Shown here one piece after another: positions 6,339 through 13,330 of a stretch of DNA of 14,426 nucleotides. Origin of the DNA: Kiritimatiellia bacterium (GTDB taxonomy: Bacteria; Verrucomicrobiota; Kiritimatiellia; JAAZAB01); contig JAGYMT010000011.1 of NCBI GenBank assembly GCA_018400335.1, positions 1 to 14,426 on the forward strand, given 5' to 3'. A model generated the notes under the pieces. The model made no database searches and was not told the origin of the DNA. It worked only from the letters and a program-made list of their open reading frames with translations. Made by a program: the position numbers and the translations under genes. Within the stretch, counting starts at the first letter, position 1. The number at the start of each line of letters is the position of its first letter.

Positions 6339-7185
6339 AAACTTTCGCGCTTTCATTTGTCGGCATGTCAGGGACTCGCGGCCGGAGCCGTTTCGGTGAA
6401 AAGATAAAGGCCAGCAGGTAGATGAGGGACGAAACCAGCACCGTCACAGCTCCGGTAGGCACGTCGAAGGAATAGGATATAAACAGGCCGGTGACGCACG
6501 AAGCGATGCCGAAGAGGGCGCTGAGCATGAACATGGTCTTCAGCCTGTATGTCAACTGGTTGGCCGCCCCGGCAGGATTGATGAGCAGTGAAAAGATGAG
6601 AAGACCCCCCACGATATCGAGGCTGGCGCTTATGACGAGGCCGGAAAGAATTATGATGCCGTAGTAGAAGAATTGTTCAGGAACACCGCTCGCGGCTGCC
6701 ATCTCGCGGTTGAACAGCACGGCGAGCAGTTCCTTGAAAAAAAGACACAGGAGCAGGACGATTGCCGTGAATATGATTCCAAGCGTGATGATGCCAGCCC
6801 TCGATATGGTGAGAATGCTGCCCCATATCAGGTTCATGGCTTCCGACTTGGGGCCGGGGATAAGGGAGAGCAGCAGGAGGGCAAGCCCCATCGTCGCTGA
6901 AAAAAGAGCTCCGAGAATCACATTCGATGTGGCCCCGGCCCTGTCGGCCAGGGGTCCGATGAGGATCGAGCACAGCGCGCTTGCGGCGATGGCGCCGGCA
7001 AGAGGATTGAAGCCGAAGAGCAGTCCGGCAATCGCGCCCAGAAAGGCGGAGTGCGCCATGCTGATGCCGAGAAATGGTATATCCATCAGCACCACGAACA
7101 CGCCCACAATCGAGAGGCCGCCGCCCCCGAACAGGCATGCCAGCAGGGCGTTCCGGAAAAACGATTCTCGCAGCAGCTCCATCAT
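6328..7185 (-). CDS. Metal ABC transporter permease, ABC-3 (ZnuB/MntB-like) family
   Basis: This 285-residue polytopic inner-membrane protein has about eight hydrophobic segments and the layout of the ABC-3 permeases that carry Zn, Mn or Fe. The N-terminus runs MELLRESFFRNALLACLFGG, and then come PFLGISMAHSAFLGAIAG, SNVILGALFSATMGLALLLL and DIVGGLLIFSLLINPAGAANQL, all characteristic. It forms the membrane channel for the adjacent ATPase and periplasmic binding protein. The start ATG at 7185 overlaps the ATPase stop in an ATGA, which is typical of coupled translation. The metal is not set by this sequence; the NikR gene at the head of the operon points to nickel. Confidence 0.92.
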   Translation of the reverse strand: MMELLRESFFRNALLACLFGGGGLSIVGVFVVLMDIPFLGISMAHSAFLGAIAGLLFGFNPLAGAIAASALCSILIGPLADRAGATSNVILGALFSATMGLALLLLSLIPGPKSEAMNLIWGSILTISRAGIITLGIIFTAIVLLLCLFFKELLAVLFNREMAAASGVPEQFFYYGIIILSGLVISASLDIVGGLLIFSLLINPAGAANQLTYRLKTMFMLSALFGIASCVTGLFISYSFDVPTGAVTVLVSSLIYLLAFIFSPKRLRPRVPDMPTNESAKVYET

Positions 7186-7955
7186 GGGATTCTCTTCCTT
7201 CCGCTCTCCTCGATCAGCTCCCCGATCACGCGGTCCGTCATCTTCTTGTAGATGTGCGACAGGTTGGCCCTCGTGAAGACACTGGCGAAATCGCCGTCAA
7301 ATACCTTGCGGCCTCCGTCAATAATCACGGCGCGTCCGCACCTGCGCGGGAGCGCCTGCAGATCGTGCATCACTATCACCACCGTGATCTGCCCGGCTGC
7401 ATGGATCTCCTCGATCAGGTCCAGACATTCACGCTGCGCGCCGAGGTCAAGATTGGCCGTGGGTTCATCCAGCAGCAGGATGTCCGGCGCCTGACACAGG
7501 GCGCGGGCCAGTTGCATCTTCTGCCGCTCCCCGCCCGAGAGGTGCCCCACGGGACGCTCCGCGAGACCCGTTAGACCGGCCTTGCTGAGCGACTCCTCCA
7601 CGGCATGCCTGTCCTCGTCAATCAGCCGTCTGCCGAGCCCTCTCACACCGTAACGGCCCATAGCAACAACATCGCGGACGCTGACAGGCATCTTGCAGTC
7701 AATCGCCGGCGCCTGCGGCACATAAGCCGCGCGTCGGCGGCTGCTCGGGCCGGCTGGCTCGCCGAACAGGGATATCCGCCCCCGCGTGAGATGTGTGAAT
7801 CCCATGATCGAGCGCAGAATGGTGGTTTTGCCCGATCCGTTGCAGCCCAGCAGCGCCGCGAAATCGCCCGGGGCGAAAGCCGCCGAGAAATCGTCTATCA
7901 CCAGCCCATGCCGGAGATGGATCCTGATATTATCGAGCGATAATGCCGAAATCAT
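7182..7955 (-). CDS. Metal ABC transporter ATP-binding protein (ZnuC/MntA-like)
   Basis: The 257-residue ATPase energises import through the neighbouring permease. Motifs (numbered from ATG at 7955): Walker A GCNGSGKTT (37-45, Lys43), Q-loop Gln81 in YVPQ, signature LSGGE (139-143), Walker B LLLDEP (160-165), D-loop and H-loop His197 in VMHD. The segment CKMPVSVRDVVAMGRYG (87-103) is typical of the zinc/manganese family of ATPases rather than of NikD/E or CbiO. The start at 7955 is preferred because it matches the family's N-terminus and has GGAG 11 bases upstream, within the end of the binding-protein gene. The stop overlaps the permease start. Confidence 0.93.
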   Translation of the reverse strand: MISALSLDNIRIHLRHGLVIDDFSAAFAPGDFAALLGCNGSGKTTILRSIMGFTHLTRGRISLFGEPAGPSSRRRAAYVPQAPAIDCKMPVSVRDVVAMGRYGVRGLGRRLIDEDRHAVEESLSKAGLTGLAERPVGHLSGGERQKMQLARALCQAPDILLLDEPTANLDLGAQRECLDLIEEIHAAGQITVVIVMHDLQALPRRCGRAVIIDGGRKVFDGDFASVFTRANLSHIYKKMTDRVIGELIEESGRKRIP

Positions 7956-7963
7956 AATAATAA

Positions 7964-8980
7964 TCACTCCAAGGCATCTCGAAGGGCCTCGCAATTTCTC
8001 ATCAGGGTTTCCACATAGGGAGAGTGAACGCCAACCTTCCCGCCGATATCGGGGAAATTGCTCAGAACCACTCTTGGCACGCCCAGCTCCCTTGCGATGA
8101 CCGCTCCGACCTTCCCGCTGCTCTGCCTGTTCTCTATCACCAGTTCTGCCTTCTTGCGGCGGCCCGCAGCGATGATATCGTGCATGGTTTTAACCGAAAG
8201 ATCCTCGTCCCTCGGAAACACGGCCGCTACTTCGGTCCCGAGCCACCCGGCAAATTCCGCGTTCAATTCCGAGCACACGACCGCTCTTCCGTCAATGAAC
8301 TGCAGTGTGCTTTGGAGATTCGAAACGGCGGCGTCAATTTCTTGCTCGTAGGCGGCCAGGTTGCGCCGGAACGCGGGCGCGCTGTCCGGACGGATCGCGG
8401 CGAGCGCCTCAGCCGCGGCGCGCGCCGCCGATTTGTGGACTTCCGGGATCATCCAGTTTCCACCCGGCTTTATCTCGACCACTCTGCTCCCGCCGCCTGG
8501 AGCATTTGTTCCGAAACTGCTCATGAATCGCTCGTAGCCATGTGAGAAGATGATCTCGGCTTTCCTGATCCGGGCCGCCTCGCCGGGGCTGATGTCGAAG
8601 TGGCCGGGGCACATCCCGAAGGGCACGATCGCGTGGACCTCCACGTCATCCCCGCCCACGGCCTCGATTACCGCGCCCATGAGCGTGGTGGTGCAGGCCG
8701 ACCGGATCGGTGCAGGTTGCGCCCCGGCGCCGCGCGCCGGCGCCCGGTCGGACGCAACAAGAATCAAGAGCGCGGCAAATTGCGCAAAAACCAGGATGCG
8801 GCGACATGGTTCTTTTGAGTGTCCTGCGGCCGAGGACGGCCGACTCCAAGGACCATTGGGACACCTGGAGACGGCGGTCCCCCGCCGTTCCGCGGTTGTG
8901 CAATGCGATGGCGTATTAATGTTGGCGGACGCCGGGCGCGGCGTTCGGGCAAATATCTGTTTTATATCAATTCGCATCAT
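7964..8980 (-). CDS. Periplasmic metal-binding protein of ABC importer (ZnuA-like), start uncertain
   Basis: From residue ~60 the protein has a clear signal peptide (CRRILVFAQFAALLILVAS, then a cleavage region near ARGA). It then follows the ZnuA-like (cluster A-I) binding-protein pattern: SACTTTLMGAVIEAVGGD, MCPGHFD with a metal-type His127, and a late IENRQSSGKV segment. It would collect metal in the periplasm for the permease. Two expected His positions look replaced (NWM at 175-177, CSEL at 236-239). The only in-frame ATGs (8980, 8977) give a ~58-residue pre-extension made of GC-rich hairpins. An ATG at 8807 directly before the signal peptide is out of frame by one base. A frameshift, a decayed start or a sequencing error is therefore possible. 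It starts 21 bases after the receptor stop. Confidence 0.82.
   Translation of the reverse strand: MMRIDIKQIFARTPRPASANINTPSHCTTAERRGTAVSRCPNGPWSRPSSAAGHSKEPCRRILVFAQFAALLILVASDRAPARGAGAQPAPIRSACTTTLMGAVIEAVGGDDVEVHAIVPFGMCPGHFDISPGEAARIRKAEIIFSHGYERFMSSFGTNAPGGGSRVVEIKPGGNWMIPEVHKSAARAAAEALAAIRPDSAPAFRRNLAAYEQEIDAAVSNLQSTLQFIDGRAVVCSELNAEFAGWLGTEVAAVFPRDEDLSVKTMHDIIAAGRRKKAELVIENRQSSGKVGAVIARELGVPRVVLSNFPDIGGKVGVHSPYVETLMRNCEALRDALE
8821..8944. repeat. Cluster of GC-rich hairpins inside the binding-protein N-terminal extension
   Basis: Three short perfect stem-loops lie close together: CGGCCG-AGGA-CGGCCG (8827-8842), ACGGCGG-TCCC-CCGCCGT (8871-8888) and ACGCCG-GGCG-CGGCGT (8929-8944). The first also contains GTCCT/AGGAC arms. 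They fall exactly in the part of the binding-protein ORF that has no family similarity, upstream of the signal peptide. They look like dispersed intergenic repeat elements rather than coding sequence. Confidence 0.65.
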
Positions 8981-9001
8981 TCGAATTCCCGGAACGGTTC
9001 A

Positions 9002-10921
9002 TCACAGGTCGGCTTTCAGTCCGGCGTGAACAGTCGTGCCGGGCATGGTATATCCCGGGATCTGCTCGTAATCCCTGTCGAATATATTCTCGATTCCGCC
9101 GAATATTTTCAAATTTCCGTGCACTTGGTAGGATGCCTTGGCATTAGCCGTGAAATAGTCGCCCACCTTCTCGATATCGCCTCCGGCGAGGAGATTGCTG
9201 TCATACAGGCCGGCGACATATTCCATGTCCAGCGAAACATCGAGTCTGCCGATCGTGTATCTGGCAACCGCGCTCACCACATGCTCCGGTATGCTCTCCC
9301 TGTTGATGTTCGGGTTATCCTCCGGCCCGTCTTCGACGTCGGTGAGCGTGTAATAGACGGCCACGCTCAGGTCGCGCGCCGGGCTGACCTCGAGCCCGGT
9401 CTCGAAACCCAGGATATAGAAACGGCCGGAATTGCTGTTGATGAAATTCGGAGGCGGCGAGTCGTTCGAGTTCTGCTGAATCATGTTGTCCACGTCCATG
9501 TAGAAGGGGTTTGCGAACGCGCTCAGCCACGGGGCGAATTCGTGGGATATCGCCGCCTCGTAGCTCCACACTTCCTCGGGCTTCAAATCCTCGTTGTGCG
9601 CCGGGTAGAGATGCAGCTCGCTGAAGCGCGGCTGACGGAAACCTTTCCCTATCTTCGCCCTCGCGGTGGTCTCCGCGGTCACGTGGCAGAGAAGCCCGGC
9701 CTGGGGCACGGGAGTGACGCGATCGGTGCTGTCGTCATAGCTGCCCCGCAGCCCGAGCGTGTTGACCCAGCGCCCCATGGTGAACTCGTTGAACGCAAAC
9801 AGGTCGTGATTGTTCCTGCGGTATGGTCCGAAATCCATGTAGCGCGCGGGCATGTTTTCCCGCGCCCACGCAATCCAGTCGTCCTGCGGCTCCGCCCACT
9901 GGTGCTGGTATTCGTACCCGCCGGTGATCGTGTCCTTCATGTCCCCGCTTTCATATACGTCGCGAACATACATGGCGAGCACGCCCGCGGTATTGTCCTT
10001 TGAATGCCAGTAGTCCTCGATGGACGGCATATTGAACCTGTGCTCGCCGCTGTTGTCGTAAAAGGTGAGAGTGAACTCGGATCCGTCCCATTTGCCGATC
10101 AGATCGGCGTTCCATGACCATCGCTCGTATTTGCGCCTGTCGTTGTTAGTATAGGGATCTGTCACCGGCCCGGGGTCCTCGCCATCGTCCCTGAAATACT
10201 GGCCGGCGGCCTGCAGCCTCCAGCTGTCGTCCAACTGGTATCCGAGCTTCAGAGATCCAAAGTCGGCATCGTAGTCTGAATTGGGCCTGTGACCGTCAGT
10301 CTGCTTATGATCATAAGTCATATAGTAGTCGAAATTATGCGTGTTGCCGCCGTGTCGCAGCAGTCCATGCATGGTGTTGTAACTGCCGTATGAAAACAGG
10401 CCGGTTGACTCGTAGCCCGGGTCGAGCAGCTTCTTCGTGATAACGTTCACCACTCCGCCCATGGCATCGCTTCCGTAGAGAACGGACTCGGGTCCGCGGA
10501 CTACCTCAATTCTTTCCACGTTGGCCAGGGGCAGCGTCTGCGCCACTGAGCAGCCGAAAAGAGACATCTTCTCCGGCCTGCCGTCCACCAGCACCTGGAG
10601 CCGCCTGATGTTGGAGCCGAGCCCGCGGACTTCGATGAACTGGCGTCCGTAAATTGCGTCCTTGCGGATATAGATGCCGGGCTCGGAGCCTATTACGTCC
10701 ATCACGTAATCGGCGTTTGAAGCCTCTATGTCGGCTTCGTCAACCACGCTAACCGCCGATGTCACATCCTTGACTCTGCGTTCGGTTTTTGTGGCCGTGA
10801 CCACAACCTCGCCGAGCTTGAAGGCATCCTGTTGTTCCTTCTCATCTTCGGCCATGATCGGGGCGGCCAGCAACATCATGATGCCTAGTCCCGCCAGGCT
10901 ACCGCGACTCTTCCTCATCAT
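9002..10921 (-). CDS. TonB-dependent outer-membrane receptor (metal/metallophore uptake)
   Basis: This 639-residue receptor has a signal peptide (MMRKSRGSLAGLG...IMA, cleavage about residue 26) and a TonB-box-like LGEVVVTATKTER at the mature N-terminus. A plug domain follows, with FIEVRGLGSNIRRLQVLVDGRP and VERIEVVRGPESVLYGSDAMGGVVNVITKK, and then a beta-barrel of the BtuB/Cir type ending GLKADL. It imports a metal complex across the outer membrane, powered by TonB-ExbB-ExbD; the two Exb genes are directly upstream, and no tonB is in view. The start at 10921 puts GAGGAGG (10930-10936) at a normal 8-base spacing; the first ATG at 10927 would be only 2 bases away. A NikR-like operator lies ~55 bases upstream, pointing to nickel, though the ligand is inferred. 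Confidence 0.92.
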   Translation of the reverse strand: MMRKSRGSLAGLGIMMLLAAPIMAEDEKEQQDAFKLGEVVVTATKTERRVKDVTSAVSVVDEADIEASNADYVMDVIGSEPGIYIRKDAIYGRQFIEVRGLGSNIRRLQVLVDGRPEKMSLFGCSVAQTLPLANVERIEVVRGPESVLYGSDAMGGVVNVITKKLLDPGYESTGLFSYGSYNTMHGLLRHGGNTHNFDYYMTYDHKQTDGHRPNSDYDADFGSLKLGYQLDDSWRLQAAGQYFRDDGEDPGPVTDPYTNNDRRKYERWSWNADLIGKWDGSEFTLTFYDNSGEHRFNMPSIEDYWHSKDNTAGVLAMYVRDVYESGDMKDTITGGYEYQHQWAEPQDDWIAWARENMPARYMDFGPYRRNNHDLFAFNEFTMGRWVNTLGLRGSYDDSTDRVTPVPQAGLLCHVTAETTARAKIGKGFRQPRFSELHLYPAHNEDLKPEEVWSYEAAISHEFAPWLSAFANPFYMDVDNMIQQNSNDSPPPNFINSNSGRFYILGFETGLEVSPARDLSVAVYYTLTDVEDGPEDNPNINRESIPEHVVSAVARYTIGRLDVSLDMEYVAGLYDSNLLAGGDIEKVGDYFTANAKASYQVHGNLKIFGGIENIFDRDYEQIPGYTMPGTTVHAGLKADL

Positions 10922-10965
10922 CTTCATTTCCTCCTCTATTGTTGCCAAGTCTATCGTTTGCCGGG

Positions 10966-10994
10966 TTATGATCACACGAATTTCATAATCGTAA
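10966..10994. promoter_or_regulatory. Candidate NikR operator upstream of the receptor gene
   Basis: Positions 10974-10994 match the palindrome in the nikR promoter at 16 of 21 positions, including an identical 10-base ATAATCGTAA (10985-10994) and the ACGA core of the left half. A second, overlapping dyad, TTATGA-N11-TCATAA (10966-10988), is also present. It sits between exbD and the receptor start in a 94-base gap, so the receptor may have its own nickel-responsive promoter. I cannot identify convincing -35 and -10 elements here. Confidence 0.5.
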
Positions 10995-11015
10995 TACCAC
11001 CGGAGCCAAAAAAAA

Positions 11016-11447
11016 TCAGCGCCCGCCCTCCTCGCCGTCCGCCGGCTCCCCGGCGCGCGCGGCAATGGCGACGGAGTCCAGCCCCGCGGCGCGAATGCTG
11101 TCCATTATTTCCGTGAGCTGTTCAAGAACCACCCGGCGGTCGGCGATCATGAGGACCGGCAGTTTTCCGCGTGCCTCCACCTCGCTTTTGAGGACAGAGG
11201 CCAGTTCGTCCATGCCAACCGGCCTTCCGGCCAGCGTCATATCGCCCGCTTCGGCAACGGTTATCTCCACCAGGTCCCTTTCCGTCGCCCGCGCCGTGTC
11301 CGATCTCGGCAGCGTGATCTTGATCCCCCGCCGCTCCGAGAATGATGAGGTCAGAAGAAAGAAGATAAGCAGCAGCAGAACGCAATCAACCAGCGGAGCA
11401 ATGCCGATTTCCGGGGTCTTACGCTTTCTCGGCTCGATCCTTATCAT
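11016..11447 (-). CDS. exbD: ExbD-type biopolymer transport protein
   Basis: The 143-residue protein has the ExbD/TolR layout: a short basic cytoplasmic N-terminus (MIRIEPRKRKTPEI), one membrane helix in APLVDCVLLLLIFFLLTSSF (about residues 17-36), and a periplasmic domain. Asp21 in the helix corresponds to the proton-pathway aspartate of the family. With ExbB it uses the proton gradient to energise TonB and thus the receptor encoded next. Its ATG overlaps the ExbB stop by one base (TAATG), which indicates coupled translation. A run of eight T on its strand follows directly after the stop but without a GC stem. Confidence 0.93.
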   Translation of the reverse strand: MIRIEPRKRKTPEIGIAPLVDCVLLLLIFFLLTSSFSERRGIKITLPRSDTARATERDLVEITVAEAGDMTLAGRPVGMDELASVLKSEVEARGKLPVLMIADRRVVLEQLTEIMDSIRAAGLDSVAIAARAGEPADGEEGGR

Positions 11448-12055
11448 TACTTGATAGTCCTCCGAAGGGCGACGAGCCGCTCGCCCACGTCGCGGATTAG
11501 CCCCGCATACCGGTCAACCTTCGTTTCGAAAAAATGATATGCGAAAAGCGCCGGAATCGCGACGATCAGTCCGAATGCCGTGGTCAGCAGCGCCTCCCAG
11601 ATCCCGCCGGCAAGGGAAGATACGTTCACCTCCCCGCCCACGGCCTCGATCCGCATGAACGCCTTGATCATGCCGGTCACGGTTCCGAGAAGCCCGAGCA
11701 GCGGCGCGCCCTGCGCTATCACCGCGAGTCCGCGCAGGTGTTTTTCCAACGCAACGATAGCGCGGTTTCCCTCGAAGTTGACAACGTCCTCCATCCGCTC
11801 GCAGCCCGCGCTCCATTCATCGAGGCAAGCGCGCACGATCGCGGCAATCAGCCCGCGGCTCATCCCGGCTTTCTCGACGGCAAGTTCCGGGTCGCCTGCG
11901 GAAAGCGCCTTCTCGATTTCGCGGATCAGTGCCACATCGTCGCTCCCGGCGCGCGCGAAAAAAAGCAGGCGCTCTATGATTATGGCCACGGCCAGAAGCG
12001 ACACAGCGAGGATCGCGTACATCACCCCGCCGCCCCTTAGAAAGATTTCAAACAT
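11447..12055 (-). CDS. exbB: ExbB-type biopolymer transport protein (MotA/TolQ/ExbB family)
   Basis: A 202-residue inner-membrane protein with three expected hydrophobic segments: an N-terminal GGVMYAILAVSLLAVAIIIE (about 9-28), then GAPLLGLLGTVTGMIKAF, the family hallmark, and LTTAFGLIVAIPALFAYHFFE. ExbB forms the oligomeric channel that holds the ExbD helices. Its genomic place between nikR and a TonB-dependent receptor suggests a dedicated energiser for this system rather than the cell's general Exb or Tol pair. The start at 12055 has AGAGG 7 bases upstream; the gene begins 27 bases after nikR. The protein is near TolQ in size but is called ExbB by context. Confidence 0.93.
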   Translation of the reverse strand: MFEIFLRGGGVMYAILAVSLLAVAIIIERLLFFARAGSDDVALIREIEKALSAGDPELAVEKAGMSRGLIAAIVRACLDEWSAGCERMEDVVNFEGNRAIVALEKHLRGLAVIAQGAPLLGLLGTVTGMIKAFMRIEAVGGEVNVSSLAGGIWEALLTTAFGLIVAIPALFAYHFFETKVDRYAGLIRDVGERLVALRRTIK

Positions 12056-12082
12056 AACAATACCTCTTGCGCATAGGATGGA

Positions 12083-12499
12083 TCAGGTAAGCTTCCGTCC
12101 CGTTGAGCTCACCGAAAGGGCGGCGTGCAGAACGCCCTTCTGCTGCCTCAGCTCATCGGCCAGACCGGATATCTCCTCCGCCGCGCCCCTGGCGAGAATC
12201 ATCTCCGCGCACATCTGTTCATCGAGGTGAACGTGGGTCGTGGCCATTATCATGTCGTGGTGGTGATGCTGGAGGCTGATCAGCTTGTTGTTGAGCTCAC
12301 GCTTGTGGTGATCGTACACCAGCGTGATGGTTCCCACCACCTCGCCGCCCTCCCGCCACTCGTGCTCCACCAGCCGGTCCCTGATCATGTCCCGCACGAA
12401 TTCGGATCTGTTGTCATACCTGCTCCGCTTCACGAGCGCCTCGAGGCGGCCGAGCAGCGTTTTCTCCAGCGAGAGGCTGAACCTGACAAGACTTGACAT
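12083..12499 (-). CDS. nikR: Nickel-responsive transcriptional regulator NikR
   Basis: NikR is a ribbon-helix-helix repressor that binds DNA when nickel fills its C-terminal ACT-like domain. The 138-residue product has the N-terminal RHH domain (LVRFSLSLEKTLLGRLEALV, then YDNRSEFVRDMIRDRL, to about residue 44) and the metal domain. All four high-affinity nickel ligands of the E. coli protein have counterparts: His78 (in QHHHHD, 77-82), His89 and His91 (THVH), and Cys97. The gene heads the eight-gene metal-uptake operon and is expected to control it, including itself. The ATG at 12499 has AAGGAG (plus-strand CTCCTT 12507-12512) 7 bases upstream. Confidence in the family is very high; the metal follows from the conserved ligands. 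Confidence 0.96.
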   Translation of the reverse strand: MSSLVRFSLSLEKTLLGRLEALVKRSRYDNRSEFVRDMIRDRLVEHEWREGGEVVGTITLVYDHHKRELNNKLISLQHHHHDMIMATTHVHLDEQMCAEMILARGAAEEISGLADELRQQKGVLHAALSVSSTGRKLT

Positions 12500-12516
12500 C
12501 GCTTCGCTCCTTGTGA

Positions 12517-12537
12517 TTACGATTTGAATAATCGTAA
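12517..12537. promoter_or_regulatory. Candidate NikR operator in the nikR promoter
   Basis: A perfect dyad: TTACGATT (12517-12524), a 5-base centre, AATCGTAA (12530-12537). It covers the likely -10 box of the nikR promoter and ends 18 bases before the start codon, so a bound repressor would block transcription. The spacing differs from the E. coli NikR site (GTATGA-N16-TCATAC). A related copy lies upstream of the receptor gene. Confidence 0.6.
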
Positions 12538-12558
12538 CAATAGACCGGACCCTGTCAA
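12531..12558 (-). promoter_or_regulatory. Sigma70-type promoter of the nikR operon
   Basis: On the minus strand a perfect -35 box TTGACA (plus-strand 12553-12558) is followed after 16 bases by TACGAT (plus-strand 12531-12536), a 4/6 match to the -10 consensus. This lies in the only gap between the SIS genes and nikR, and the -10 is buried in the operator palindrome. It should drive nikR and the genes behind it. Confidence 0.6.
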
Positions 12559-12591
12559 TGACTATTTATCCAAATCCGGCAATTGAACCCG

Positions 12592-13329
12592 CTACATGTA
12601 GTGAATGCGATCGGCATTCTTCTCGAGCAGGCGCGCGTTATACTCATCCCCGCCGTCAATATTAGCGCTCATGAATACCGGCGGCTCAATTCCGCGTTCA
12701 CACAGAATTGCGACTGTCTCAGCCACGAGCGCATTAACGATCGCGCAGCCGGCGACCGAGGAGAGCGGCGCGAGCCTGCCGGGGAATCCCGGAACTTCCA
12801 CGGCGGCATCGCCGACCGGAACGCAGCTGTCTATCACGATGTCGCAGATGTCCGCCAGCTTCCTGCCCGACGGATGCCGGCTGGTGACGGAGCTCGTATA
12901 GGCGAGCGCGGTGACGGCTATGGTCTTTATCTTCTTCGCGGCGGCCCTGAGCGCCATGTCTATTATCACGGCGTTTCTGCCGGAGGTCGAGAAGAGGATA
13001 AGCACGTCCCCCTCCCGAGCCCGCGACCCGTCCAGCAGCTCCGCCCCGAGCCCGGGCAGCCGCTCCAGCTTCGATGTCATGGTCATGGGCCGCACCGAGA
13101 GGTTCATGCCGTGCGGGTATATCGGGTTCACGAGCATGAGGCCGCCGCTCCTGTAGACCATTTCCTCGGCCATGATAAAAGAGTGCGACGCGCCGAAGGC
13201 GTAAAGGCAGCGGCCGCCCTCAATCGCGTCTGCCATGAGCCCCGCCGCGGCGCGGATATTTTCCATCTGCGAATCAGATACCTTGCGCAGTGTTTGCAAT
13301 GCCGCTTCAAAATAATTCGTGGCTGACAT
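12592..13329 (-). CDS. SIS-domain phosphosugar-binding/isomerase protein (UPF0309-like), copy B
   Basis: This 245-residue cytoplasmic protein has an alpha-beta SIS fold of the SIS_2 type. A glycine-rich start, CLYAFGASHSFIMAEEMVYRSGGL, is followed by LILFSTSGRNAVIIDMAL, where the STSGRN loop is the usual sugar-phosphate binding site. The family-specific HPSGRKLADICDIVID and GDAAVEVPG segments come next, and FMSANIDGGDEYN is near the end. Members act on or sense phosphorylated (often amino) sugars; the exact substrate is unknown. The start at 13329 follows the upstream gene's TGA by one base, with a GGGGG ribosome site, so the two are coupled. The clear paralogy to copy A suggests a duplication or a heteromer. 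Confidence 0.87.
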   Translation of the reverse strand: MSATNYFEAALQTLRKVSDSQMENIRAAAGLMADAIEGGRCLYAFGASHSFIMAEEMVYRSGGLMLVNPIYPHGMNLSVRPMTMTSKLERLPGLGAELLDGSRAREGDVLILFSTSGRNAVIIDMALRAAAKKIKTIAVTALAYTSSVTSRHPSGRKLADICDIVIDSCVPVGDAAVEVPGFPGRLAPLSSVAGCAIVNALVAETVAILCERGIEPPVFMSANIDGGDEYNARLLEKNADRIHYM

Positions 13330-13330
13330 T

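Noticed and set aside
7182..8980. Assignment as the zinc transporter ZnuABC
   Set aside because: The families match, but the operon is led by NikR rather than Zur and the binding protein lacks the His-rich loop and apparently two of the usual His ligands, so I left the gene symbols blank.
8819..10003. A 394-codon open frame on the + strand
   Set aside because: It lies antisense to the well-supported TonB receptor and binding-protein genes, has no recognisable domain, and is the kind of long shadow frame expected in GC-rich coding DNA.
10928..11015. Cobalamin riboswitch upstream of a BtuB-like receptor
   Set aside because: The gap is under 100 bases, with no B12-box-like conserved core; a repressor operator explains the visible dyads better.
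11009..11016. Rho-independent terminator after exbD
   Set aside because: There is a run of eight T on the minus strand, but no GC-rich dyad directly before it.
12583..13326. A 247-codon open frame on the + strand
   Set aside because: It is fully antisense to SIS copy B, with a basic, His/Arg-rich low-quality composition; a shadow frame.
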